Positions 1-7,760 of a stretch of 64,000 nucleotides of DNA are shown in pieces. The position numbers were made by a program, and so were the translations under genes. How positions within the stretch are numbered: position 1 is the stretch's first letter; each line of letters starts with the position of its first letter. The notes beneath the pieces were generated by a model that searched no databases, was not told the origin of the DNA, and worked only from the letters and a program-made list of their open reading frames with translations. Source of the DNA: UBA1163 sp049513055 (GTDB lineage Bacteria; Desulfobacterota; BSN033; UBA1163); the NCBI GenBank assembly GCA_049513055.1, contig JBEKWN010000009.1, positions 1-64,000 on the forward strand, given 5' to 3'.

Positions 1-114
1 AGAATTGTGAACAGCATGGTTGTCCTTGAATCTGAAGATGGCCAAAGCCAAATTTTAACAGAGGTTGAGAATTTAAATTTATTTTATAAGAAAAAGGAGA
101 GTATTAAAGTATGA
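1..114 (+). CDS. C-terminal fragment of an unidentified protein (runs off left edge)
   Basis: An open frame runs from base 1 to a TGA at 112-114 and gives 37 residues, beginning RIVNSMVVLES. It has no start inside the window, so only the end of a gene is visible. I do not recognise it. A second 28-codon ORF (111-197) starts in an ATGA overlap with this stop and has AAGGAG about 12 bases upstream, but nothing else supports it. From 198 to 392 I see only the strong ribosome-binding site of the next gene. Confidence 0.3.
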   Translation, partial: RIVNSMVVLESEDGQSQILTEVENLNLFYKKKESIKV

Positions 115-392
115 ATCAAGACATCCTTTTGGAAGCCAGGATTGTGTCCGAATTGTGGGTTAAAGTAGGAGGCCTTCTTAACTTCAGTTTTCCATAACGA
201 GACAGAGTTCAAAAGAAAAGAATGGAAAGTCAGAAATTAAGTCTGGTTGGTGAAGTTCAGAAATGAACGAGTTATGCGAAATTGCGGGCGTTGAATAACT
301 CATGCCAATAAACCATTATAGAGGATAAAGCTGACTTTGAGCATCTACTGAAGTTTGGAAAGCGGTATGCATCAATCAAAAAAGGAGGTAAC

Positions 393-863
393 ATGGAAAC
401 CACAAAACGTATTGCACTTGTTGCCCACGACAACTTAAAAAAGGACTTGGTGGAATGGGTGAATTGGAACTGGAACCTGCTGTTAAACCATCAATTGATA
501 TGCACAGGAACAACAGGGAGGTTAGTAGAAGAGGCTTTAGCGGAAAGAATAGATCAAGAACACCCTCTAAAACATAATATCATTAAACTAAAATCTGGTC
601 CGTTTGGTGGAGATCAACAACTCGGTGCAATGATTGCTGATGGGAATATCGATGTTCTTATATTCTTTTGGGATCCTATGCAACCACACCCGCATGATGT
701 AGATGTAAAGGCCCTTTTAAGAATATCAGTGCTCTATAACATTCCCACTGCATGTAATAGATCGACAGCAGATTTCTTGATCTCTTCCAAATTAATGGAA
801 AAGGGATACTCACCGGTGATAAGAGATCATTCTGAGTATCTGGATAGAAAAGTCGGTATGTAA
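393..863 (+). CDS. mgsA: methylglyoxal synthase
   Basis: Converts dihydroxyacetone phosphate to methylglyoxal and phosphate, a cytoplasmic bypass of lower glycolysis used under phosphate limitation. The 156 residues match the family over their whole length: an IALVAHDN opening (H12), the CTGTTGRL phosphate-binding segment at about 37-44, GPFGGDQQ with the catalytic Asp at D74, and FFWDPMQPHPHDVDVKALLR, which carries D94, H101 and D104. These align with E. coli D71, D91, H98 and D101. There is a short insertion before GGDQQ compared with E. coli. The start is supported by AAAGGAGGTAAC directly upstream. The gene stands alone between poorly coding stretches. The assignment is firm from motif conservation. 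Confidence 0.95.
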   Translation: METTKRIALVAHDNLKKDLVEWVNWNWNLLLNHQLICTGTTGRLVEEALAERIDQEHPLKHNIIKLKSGPFGGDQQLGAMIADGNIDVLIFFWDPMQPHPHDVDVKALLRISVLYNIPTACNRSTADFLISSKLMEKGYSPVIRDHSEYLDRKVGM

Positions 864-1073
864 AAAATATCAGGATATCTCTCCAGTAGACCTAACCAAG
901 TTGAAAAATGTTTTGAGAAGTCTTTCGCAATGACAGTATTTGAAGCATTGTTTGCAGTGTCTGAGGGGAGATACGAAGATCAGTTTTCATAACTCAAATG
1001 ATTTTCCCTTGCAAGTTCCGAATCTGTTCATTCAAGTCTTTAATGTTTATAAACTTTTAGTTGGGGTAAGGTG

Positions 1074-1154
1074 ATGGGTTTGCTGAAGGTGAATGGATTT
1101 ACAATAATGATTGTGTTCATCATCTTGATAGTGGTTTACAATTTGTGGAAGTAA
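1074..1154 (+). CDS. possible 26-aa single-pass membrane peptide
   Basis: A short ORF begins MGLLKVNGFTIMIVF and is one hydrophobic helix with a basic start and an NLWK end. GGGGTAAGGTG lies just before the ATG as a possible ribosome-binding site. Short hydrophobic ORFs arise by chance, and nothing nearby explains a role. It lies in the 864-1557 stretch, which otherwise holds only the ParB-like remnant at 1190-1412. Confidence 0.3.
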   Translation: MGLLKVNGFTIMIVFIILIVVYNLWK

Positions 1155-1189
1155 TTGATCACATGAAGAAATAAATAAAATCGTGAGGG

Positions 1190-1412
1190 ATGATTTATAC
1201 GGGTAAAATACCTACAAAATCCTGGGTCAAAGCAAAAAGGCCAATTTCCGTTAATGCTGAAAAGATTAGACCGACAAATCCACTTATAGAGAACATTCTG
1301 AAGATTAAATGCTTCCCAATATTATTGGTTAGAGCCGGCGGCGGTTAACGGTTATTTTTATATTGCGGATGGGAATCACAGATTTTTCGCAGATCAAGTG
1401 ACGGCAGAATAG
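1190..1412 (+). pseudogene. frameshifted ParB/sulfiredoxin-like domain remnant
   Basis: The first frame (1190-1348, 52 codons) reads MIYTGKIPTKSWVKAKRPIS then VNAEKIRPTNPLIENILKIK and stops. One base out of frame, the reading continues as NGYFYIADGNHRFFADQVTA to a TAG at 1410-1412. IADGNHRFFA is the DGxHR nucleotide-binding signature of the ParB/Srx fold, and the IRPTNPLI segment fits the strand before it. The two halves join near 1340, inside a GGCGGCGG run. A weak GAGG precedes the ATG. I infer a single gene inactivated by a one-base shift, unless the shift is a sequencing error. Confidence 0.5.
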
Positions 1413-1557
1413 AATCAGCTTTGATCTTAAACAAACCGTTTCCTTTGAAGAACTCCTCTTGTTTCAGGTAATATATTGGAAGGGCTTATCAGGTTGACGG
1501 TGGTTTGAAATGGCTATTCTCGGTTTTAAACAAATACATTATACGAGGAGGATTTAA

Positions 1558-1842
1558 ATGAAAAGAATGATAACTTTTTTAATGGTCTCTTTCTTCGTGT
1601 TGTCTTTCAACGGATTTGTTTTCGCCAAGGACGAACCTACTGGAGATCTTTCTACACCGGAGGTTGTTGGAGATGTCCTGTGGGTGAGGCCACTGGGATT
1701 CATGAATATTGGTTTAGGAGCGCTGTTCTATGTGATCTCTCTTCCAGTTACCGTTCCTCTCAAAAAGGCAGATGAGGCGAAAGAATTCCTGATTACATAT
1801 CCTTACGATTATTATTTTAAAAGACCTCTCAGAGAAATGTGA
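1558..1842 (+). CDS. small exported hydrophobic protein
   Basis: A 94-residue protein with a clear signal peptide (MKRMITFLMVSFFVLSFNGF, then VFA before KDEP). It continues into a GDVLWVRPLGFMNIGLGALF hydrophobic segment and ends KRPLREM. The pattern of signal peptide, a 'VRPLG' turn, one membrane-like segment ending in LPxTxP and a short basic tail recurs in small envelope proteins of deltaproteobacteria. I know no function. GAGGAGGATTTAA precedes the ATG and fixes the start. It is not obviously in an operon. Confidence 0.65.
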   Translation: MKRMITFLMVSFFVLSFNGFVFAKDEPTGDLSTPEVVGDVLWVRPLGFMNIGLGALFYVISLPVTVPLKKADEAKEFLITYPYDYYFKRPLREM

Positions 1843-2388
1843 TTTTGGGAAGAACTGAGGAATTTTCTCTTTGGGGTATGTTCCATAACTCTATGGCCGA
1901 TCCCTCTGTGTAATTTATTGATATTTAAGGGGTCACTGATGCAATATTGCTTCCTGAACTCTTCAACCCAGCATTTTGTCAAATTATACACGATTTGGAT
2001 TTGTAATCCTCAGTGCTTCTTCCCTTCATTCCCAATCTCCTTCCTTAGCTTCTAAACACCACACTTCACGCAACTTACAATCTATTTTTTTGACGCAAGA
2101 CAAAAAGAGAGGTATAAAATGGTCTACAGCAGTTCTCTCTGCAGCTGTACATGCTGTTCAGCTACTGCAAACCAAGGGTCCACAGTTGCATATCGATGAG
2201 GCTACTTGTCTACTCGATCTCACCCATGATTTGGTCGGACATGGAGCCTTCAGACCTAACGAGGACAAACGTTAATCTGCGCGTTCCGCGTGAGGTGGCC
2301 ATAGTCTTTGATAAACCGTGAAAACCGTATTCATGTCCGCTGCCGCATCTAGAAAGCATCTTCTCCAGACGGTGTAGGTGAGAGCTCC
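1843..2388. other. 546 bp without a convincing gene
   Basis: The only longer frame (1976-2275, TTG start, 99 codons) has no ribosome-binding site, a serine-rich start and no recognisable fold. Its second half (IDEATCLLDLTHDLVGHGAF) looks more protein-like and could be a decayed fragment. GC content rises from about 2270 onward, into the next gene. Confidence 0.3.
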
Positions 2389-3162
2389 ATGATCAAAAAC
2401 TGGTTTCTGAGTAGGCTTCCAGAATGGTTCGTCCAATGGGTGGTTCTGCCCGTGGCTTGGTTGACCTTCTTTGGAGGTGTGTGGGTGGCCGCTCATCGCT
2501 TCCCGGGTGAATACGATTGGCGCTACATGGTGATTTCCCGCCTGCTGCGTCCATACGAAAACCCCCATGGCTATTGGGTAATTGCCCTCGGCACCTCCCT
2601 TTCGGGCCTGATCCAGATTCCATTGCCCGGTTTCTTCTACGAACGCCTGCGCGGCACTTCACCATGGGGAGCGAGGTTGGGTTGGGTTTTTATGGTTTTG
2701 GGGCTGGCAGCCATGATCTTGATGGGCATCACCCGAAGCATCTTCCCCGAAGTACCACATGGTGTGCTGGCCGCGACAGCATTCATCGGGCTCGTGCTTT
2801 CCGTGATGGTAAACACAGGCCTCGTGGTGAAGCAGGGACTCTCCCGTACTGCTCCGAAGGATAGCACCATGTGCTGGAGCTGGATCAGTTTGACGGTTCT
2901 GGCGTTGATTCCCATGGTGGGGACGAGTCTGAGTCAGCTCTACCTTTACTTTTTTGCCAGAGGACTCGGTCAGGCGCGCCTTGTCTGGCAAAATCGCGGG
3001 GTGCCCTTCGTGTTTAGCCTCGCGTTCTGGGAGTGGCTCACCTGCGTTTTCCTGATCGTGTATTTGATGCTGCTGTTAGGACTGACATGCCGATTGAAAC
3101 GCAAAACCCTCAATAACCCTCACCTTCCATTCAGACCTAAAAGTGATCAGGCGAACAAATAA
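2389..3162 (+). CDS. polytopic membrane protein (DUF998-like)
   Basis: A 257-residue integral membrane protein with about seven hydrophobic helices: roughly residues 14-34, 62-80, 98-116, 124-146, 163-187, 206-232 and a weaker one between. Charged loops include YDWRYMVISRLLRPYENPHG and a C-terminal basic tail. The layout is like DUF998-type bacterial membrane proteins, but I cannot see a decisive signature. GC content is visibly higher than in the flanking genes, and no operon partner is present, which fits recent acquisition. Function unknown. Confidence 0.6.
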   Translation: MIKNWFLSRLPEWFVQWVVLPVAWLTFFGGVWVAAHRFPGEYDWRYMVISRLLRPYENPHGYWVIALGTSLSGLIQIPLPGFFYERLRGTSPWGARLGWVFMVLGLAAMILMGITRSIFPEVPHGVLAATAFIGLVLSVMVNTGLVVKQGLSRTAPKDSTMCWSWISLTVLALIPMVGTSLSQLYLYFFARGLGQARLVWQNRGVPFVFSLAFWEWLTCVFLIVYLMLLLGLTCRLKRKTLNNPHLPFRPKSDQANK

Positions 3163-3855
3163 TCGACGCCTCCTTCCTTGTAACTGTGATTTTTAAATCT
3201 TTTCCCTTGATAAAATACTTCAAGTCAAGATCAATAATAAACCCTTCCAGTTTAATTACAAACTACTTGGTTTAAAAAATCAAAATTTGGATCTGTGCCT
3301 GAAGAGATGATCCAACCGGAAATTCTTGTCGAATTCATCATCAAAATTGTCGAAACTCGTTATCAATCGAAATCTAAGAATAAAGCATTTACCGCTCTAA
3401 AAAGATCGACAAACCATTCCGGTTTAAAACTAAGCCTTAGGGCTTTTATTTTTTCCAAGAATGCATTTATTCAAATGTCAAAGGCCTTAGTAAGCCCTTA
3501 AATATTTTAAATAAATCGGCCTGAGGATTCTGAAGAATATGGTTTGAATTCTTTTGAAAATGGATTGGCACAGGAGTTGCTGTCATATTAAATGGACGGA
3601 TGTCTTGCTTGGAAATGGAAATGCTTAAATTTTTGGAAGCCTAAAAAGTCATGAATAAAAAGCCTAAATAATACGTCGAAAATATAAAGAGGAGAGGAGG
3701 CAATAATAGCTGTTTTATTAGGCCTTGGGATTTCTTTGGTTCTCTTTGGTATTAAAAAGGTTTTAAGGCAAAGAGGTCGATCCCACCGTAAGGTCGGGAA
3801 GCCACTATTAAAAGATTAAAAGGACATTGTCCCAGCAGAAAAATTTAATAGCGAA
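3163..3855. other. 693 bp of low coding density
   Basis: Contains a 68-codon GTG frame (3295-3501) without a ribosome-binding site, probably spurious. A 36-38-codon frame (about 3703-3819) follows a perfect GGAGAGGAGG and encodes one membrane helix (IAVLLGLGISLVLFGI) plus a basic tail. The latter has no ATG, GTG or TTG start in position (the codons are ATA ATA), so it is either a start-codon-lost remnant or a rare non-canonical start. Confidence 0.25.
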
Positions 3856-4146
3856 ATGATCAACACTTCAAACAGATCCAATAGGAAGATTGGAAAAAAG
3901 AACATAAGGTCTTTTTTAAAATCGATTACTCCGGGAGAACAGGTATGGTTGAGGGATGGCGTGTTGAAACAAATCCAGACAAGGGAGTGGATTTTTAGTA
4001 GAGTGGAGAAAGACGGTACAATTTTGATAGTGCTTAAAGGCGGTGATTTTGGTTTGGACGTAAAAGCAGATGATATTGATTGGGAGGCGTATCGGAAATC
4101 GAACGAACACGGCGGTCACCCATTTTGGCAATACGTAGATCGTTAA
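3856..4146 (+). CDS. hypothetical protein, 96 aa
   Basis: A soluble basic-to-acidic protein with no signal peptide. A conserved-looking core runs from SFLKSITPGEQVWLRDGVLK to LKGGDFGLDVKADDIDW, suggesting a small beta-rich fold. The ribosome-binding site is poor. No family was recognised and the neighbours give no clue, apart from its position 44 bp before ompH. Confidence 0.45.
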   Translation: MINTSNRSNRKIGKKNIRSFLKSITPGEQVWLRDGVLKQIQTREWIFSRVEKDGTILIVLKGGDFGLDVKADDIDWEAYRKSNEHGGHPFWQYVDR

Positions 4147-4190
4147 AGGTACCGAGGCAAGCCATTCAATAATACACAGAGGGGAAAATA

Positions 4191-4718
4191 GTGATGTATA
4201 GAAAATTCATTGGAGTTCTCGTTTTCATGATTATAGGAGGATTATTTACAGGAACAGTTTACTCTGCTGATATAAAGATTGGATCGGTTGATATGCAGAA
4301 GGCAGTGAATGAATGTAATGCAGGGAAAGAGGCCAAAAAGGTACTCACCCAAGAGGCGGAAAAATTCCAGCGCCTCATCGCTGAGAAGCAGAAAGAACTT
4401 CAGGGGGTGAAAGAATCGCTGGAAAAACAGGGTCTGATGCTGAACCCTGAAACGAGGGTAGCAAGAGAAAAGGAGTTACAGGCTAAAGTTAGAGATTTTC
4501 AGAGATGGGGGGAGGACCATCAGAATGAGCTCAATCAGAGACGGATTGACATCGAAAGGAACATTTCCAGCGGCCTTATAAAGGTAGCTCAAGAGATTGG
4601 GGCAAATGAGGGATACACCCTCATCCTGCAGAAGAACGAGAACATTGTACTCTTTGCTTCCAAGCCTATTGACATTACAGATCAGGTCATTAAGGCCTAT
4701 GATGTCCAGAAGAAATAG
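4191..4718 (+). CDS. OmpH/Skp-family periplasmic chaperone
   Basis: 175 residues. A signal peptide of about 25 residues ends SADIKIGSVDMQKA, the usual first strand of mature Skp ('xxIxxVDxQxa'). Then comes a long charged coiled coil (about 45-135) rich in E, K, Q and R, which forms the tentacle helices, and a C-terminal strand-helix segment (GYTLILQKNENIVLFASKPI). Skp proteins hold unfolded outer-membrane proteins in the periplasm. AGAGGGGAAAATAGTG precedes the ATG. It is usually found beside bamA or lpxD, but here it lies between hypothetical genes, so this may be a paralogue. Confidence 0.85.
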   Translation: MMYRKFIGVLVFMIIGGLFTGTVYSADIKIGSVDMQKAVNECNAGKEAKKVLTQEAEKFQRLIAEKQKELQGVKESLEKQGLMLNPETRVAREKELQAKVRDFQRWGEDHQNELNQRRIDIERNISSGLIKVAQEIGANEGYTLILQKNENIVLFASKPIDITDQVIKAYDVQKK

Positions 4719-4822
4719 GACTGATAAAGGTTATAAGGATAAAAGGGGATGGATATTATGGTTAGAAAAATTATGATTCCAGTGTTAGAATTGACAAAGA
4801 GAAAGAAAGGAGATGAGAAGAG

Positions 4823-5902
4823 ATGGAAAGAAAGAGGATAGTCTATTTATTTCTTTTGTTTGCTCTTATTCTCGTTTTTTCTTCATGCCACCCTCGTCAT
4901 GTTTCAGATATTAGACCTAACATGACGAAAGAAGAAGTGGTTTCTTTGTGGGGGAGGACAGATCTTATCAGTTTTAGGACTGTTAATGGGAAAGCTGTTG
5001 AAACCTGGGAATACCATTTTTCAAACACCAATTCTCTTTGTTGGGTCACTTTTTCTCAGGATAGAGTAGTGGCTACCCAGTGTCGTCCTCTACGAGGTGG
5101 AAGGTATCGGTATTATTCACAGCCAGAGCCGAATCTAACGGAAGCACCCCCGGCCGGACAGAGTTTGGTACGCGAAGGTTCTTTTGCAATGAAGCTGGTT
5201 GAGGGACTGAAGATAGGGGAGGTTAAAAGTGAGGTAGAGGCCGAGAGTAAGTTGGCTTCAGTAGGTATTGCACCTAAAAATGGATGGATTGCTGATTATC
5301 CGGTGACACCCGATATTATAGGTGAGCTGCAAAATGCTATTAGTGCAGCAGTGGATTCCGGCAAATTAGCGATGAACAAGGATGAGGCACTCAAGGCATT
5401 TCAGGGTCTCATTGCGGATATCCAAAGTCAGTATGCTAGAGTTGAACCGCCCCATGGAACGGCACCGCCTCCGTTACCCCCTCCCCCAGCTCCATCTGCT
5501 TCTGGTAGCGCTACTTCTCCCGTGCCTGAAGTTCAGTTCGACGTCAATGCTCCTCCGCCAGAATACGCATTCCCTAATCCCCCTGAAGTGGCTGTGATAC
5601 CTGGAACATATGTGTACGTGGTACCAGACATTAATGTGGACATTCTGTTCTATCATGGCTATTGGTACCGCCCCTATGCAGGGCGTTGGTACTTCGGCCT
5701 GTCCTACAACGGACCATGGGTGTATCTTGATCCCGTTAGGATCCCTCGAGTCTTGTTAGAACTCCCGCCAAACTATCGTAGCGTGCCACCCAGATACTCT
5801 CGAATCCCCTATGGATATCTACGAAGGAACTGGGAGAGATGGGAGCGCGAACGATACTGGCATAGAAACAGAGAATGGCGAGAAGGGTGGCGGGGCTATT
5901 GA
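4823..5902 (+). CDS. large lipoprotein with BamE/SmpA-like N-terminal domain
   Basis: 359 residues. The signal peptide ends in a lipobox (VFSSC, Cys at about 22). It is followed by a SmpA/OmlA-like module (NMTKEEVVSLWGRTDLISF ... ETWEYHF ... VTFSQDRVVATQC). The middle holds a helical stretch and then a proline-rich linker (about 212-250). The C-terminus is tyrosine- and tryptophan-rich (HGYWYRPYAGRWYFGLSYNG) and ends in a strongly basic RW-rich tail. The last part resembles YXW-rich surface repeats of secreted lipoproteins. GAGAAGAG lies before the ATG. Outer-membrane attachment is inferred; function unknown. Confidence 0.65.
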   Translation: MERKRIVYLFLLFALILVFSSCHPRHVSDIRPNMTKEEVVSLWGRTDLISFRTVNGKAVETWEYHFSNTNSLCWVTFSQDRVVATQCRPLRGGRYRYYSQPEPNLTEAPPAGQSLVREGSFAMKLVEGLKIGEVKSEVEAESKLASVGIAPKNGWIADYPVTPDIIGELQNAISAAVDSGKLAMNKDEALKAFQGLIADIQSQYARVEPPHGTAPPPLPPPPAPSASGSATSPVPEVQFDVNAPPPEYAFPNPPEVAVIPGTYVYVVPDINVDILFYHGYWYRPYAGRWYFGLSYNGPWVYLDPVRIPRVLLELPPNYRSVPPRYSRIPYGYLRRNWERWERERYWHRNREWREGWRGY

Positions 5903-6095
5903 GGGGCTGAAAAGTAAACACGAGGTGCATGGGAAGGCAGAAGAGACTAATCGGTTGTAGAACTGGCAGGGTGACACTTTGGGCTTTCCGCTAAAGGATT
6001 TCAGAGACAGCATAACTTTGAGACAGGGAAGGGACAATGCCTTCATCATGTTTCTGAGGGAGGAAGGGGGCAAACTGTAAACTGTTGAGATAATT

Positions 6096-6623
6096 ATGCT
6101 GAACCGGCGGCTTTCCGATGACCCCCATCTCAGACAGCGCAAAGCAGTGTGGATCGGCTTGGCCCTTGCGATTGCCCTTGATACCACCGCACAGTTGTGC
6201 TGGAAAGCAGCAACGTTTCATGCCCCTGCTTCTGCAAGCATTTGGCAAACGCTCGTTATCACATTCCGTCAGCCACTGTTTCACGTCACCGTACTTCTGT
6301 TCATCCTTATGTTTTTCAATTGGATGATAGTGTTATCCAATGCTGACCTCAGTTATGCACAGCCGATAACTGCCTTAAGCTATGTTACGGTCAGTGTGGT
6401 TGCGGTGGTCTTGCTTGGTGAGGATATTCCTCCGCAGCGTATGATTGGGATCACGATGATCCTGTTTGGTGTGTGGTTTATCAGCAGCACGAGTCATCGA
6501 ACAGTCATCCCCGGTGCGCAATCTCAATCTGCTCAGCAACAGACACAGGATCTACGCCTTTCCAAAAGTAAACAAGTGTATGCGGTAATCAAAGCCACTA
6601 ATGTGATGATTGCCACAGACTGA
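6096..6623 (+). CDS. EamA/SMR-type small membrane transporter
   Basis: 175 residues with four predicted helices (about 20-38, 50-72, 84-103 and 107-126). The signature segments ADLSYAQPITALSYV and VVLLGEDIPPQRMIGITMI are typical of half-size EamA or SMR-like proteins (ArnE/F- and EmrE-like), which usually act as dimers. A soluble, low-complexity C-terminal tail of about 45 residues (QSQSAQQQTQ) is unusual for the family. The substrate cannot be inferred. Confidence 0.65.
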   Translation: MLNRRLSDDPHLRQRKAVWIGLALAIALDTTAQLCWKAATFHAPASASIWQTLVITFRQPLFHVTVLLFILMFFNWMIVLSNADLSYAQPITALSYVTVSVVAVVLLGEDIPPQRMIGITMILFGVWFISSTSHRTVIPGAQSQSAQQQTQDLRLSKSKQVYAVIKATNVMIATD

Positions 6624-6695
6624 GGAGATAATCGGAAAAGAAAATCCATATTCAAACTGCCAAAGAGCGAAGGCAGGGTCAGGGGAGGACCGCGT

Positions 6696-6998
6696 GTGAG
6701 CTACAAGCCGGAGACTCCATTTGACAACATCGAAAGCGCGCAGCAGTATGTGGAACTGATGATCGAAGCGATCGAGGAATCCAAGCGCGACGTGGATGCG
6801 GACATCGCACGGGCGGAAAGCAACCGCTTAGAACGTCAAAAGCGAGCCCTCCAGCTTGTCTCCAATAACCTAGTGAAACTGAGTCAGCACATGACCACCA
6901 GCCTCCGAATCTTGAACGACTTGAGAACCTTGCGCCGCCTGCTTCTGGAGGAGCGGCAACTCAATAAACACTACGCAGATTACAAACGGGAATCGTGA
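6696..6998 (+). CDS. hypothetical coiled-coil protein, 100 aa
   Basis: Starts at GTG (SYKPETPFDNIESAQQYVEL) after AGGGGAGGACC. It is almost entirely helical, with heptad-like spacing and an arginine-rich centre (ARAESNRLERQKRALQLV), ending in DYKRES. There is no signal peptide. I do not recognise the family. Codon use is more GC-rich than in the flanks. It is followed by an 11-bp perfect hairpin at 7038. Confidence 0.5.
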   Translation: MSYKPETPFDNIESAQQYVELMIEAIEESKRDVDADIARAESNRLERQKRALQLVSNNLVKLSQHMTTSLRILNDLRTLRRLLLEERQLNKHYADYKRES

Positions 6999-7037
6999 AC
7001 TAACAGGCTGATCTTAAAGTGAAGAGTAGTAGGTGAA

Positions 7038-7069
7038 GTCGCCAGTCAAGAGTTAGCCTGACTGGCGAC
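7038..7069. terminator. 11-bp perfect inverted repeat
   Basis: GTCGCCAGTCA and TGACTGGCGAC are separated by 10 bases, about 40 bp after the stop of the upstream gene. There is no T-tract on either side, so this is a strong RNA hairpin, either transcript-end protecting or terminator-like, rather than a textbook intrinsic terminator. Confidence 0.5.
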
Positions 7070-7123
7070 TCCCAAGCTTAGTATTTTAAATTATTGCCTG
7101 TCATCTGCTTATTGGTATTTAAA

Positions 7124-7663
7124 CTATTTCCTTGTGGTCAATTCCTTTAGAACCCCCTCATAAACACCATAAGTCTTTGAATCGAAGAGAACGAATCGGA
7201 CAAGTTTAATTTCGGGATGGTCTTTCAAATAATCCATCACAGTCTTTAAGGCGATTCGGGAAGCCTCCTCCACGGGATACCCATAAATTCCTGTGCTGAT
7301 GGAAGGAAAGGCAATCGAGGAAATTTTGTTCTGGGTGCATAGTTCCAGACTCTTCCGATAAGCGCTCGACAAAAGTTCAGGATCTTTGGGTGATCCTGAA
7401 TATCTCGGGCCGACTGCGTGGATCACATATCTGGCCTTGAGATTTCCTCCACCCGTGATCACAGCGGAACCTGTCGGGCAACCCTTATACTTTGCTTTTA
7501 GCTCTGACATAATAGAATGCCCACCTGCCCCATGGATGGCACCGTCCACTCCGCCCCCTCCTGCCAATGCAGAATTGGCGGCATTACCGATGGCCTCTGT
7601 ATCCTGCTGGGTGATATCGCCCTGTATGACTTCTAAAGTTGATTGATGAATCGTTGCTTTCAT
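7124..7663 (-). CDS. macrodomain protein, probable O-acetyl-ADP-ribose deacetylase
   Basis: 179 residues forming one macrodomain of MacroD/YmdB type. It shows VIQGDITQQDTEAIGNAANS, then LAGGGGVDGAIHGAGG (ADP-ribose-binding loop 1), GSAVITGGGNL, YVIHAVGP, and the second loop IAFPSISTGIYGYPVEEA. Such proteins remove the acetyl group from O-acetyl-ADP-ribose or ADP-ribose from acidic residues. The ATG follows a GGGAGAGAAGA stretch on the minus strand. The gene is divergent from the MFS transporter, with about 100 bp between the starts. Confidence 0.9.
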   Translation of the reverse strand: MKATIHQSTLEVIQGDITQQDTEAIGNAANSALAGGGGVDGAIHGAGGHSIMSELKAKYKGCPTGSAVITGGGNLKARYVIHAVGPRYSGSPKDPELLSSAYRKSLELCTQNKISSIAFPSISTGIYGYPVEEASRIALKTVMDYLKDHPEIKLVRFVLFDSKTYGVYEGVLKELTTRK

Positions 7664-7760
7664 CTTTCTTCTCTCCCTTTATTTATTGCATTTAGATTCT
7701 GGAGTTATGCATATCAGAAAGAGTTGACTTCGTCAATATTGGAAGTTAAGGTTTTAAGCG

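Noticed and set aside
2272..2991. Several overlapping ORFs on the minus strand and in other + frames
   Set aside because: They are shadows of the membrane protein gene at 2389-3162, with no ribosome-binding sites and atypical composition.
3295..3501. 68-codon GTG ORF
   Set aside because: No ribosome-binding site, no recognisable sequence pattern, AT-rich background; probably chance.
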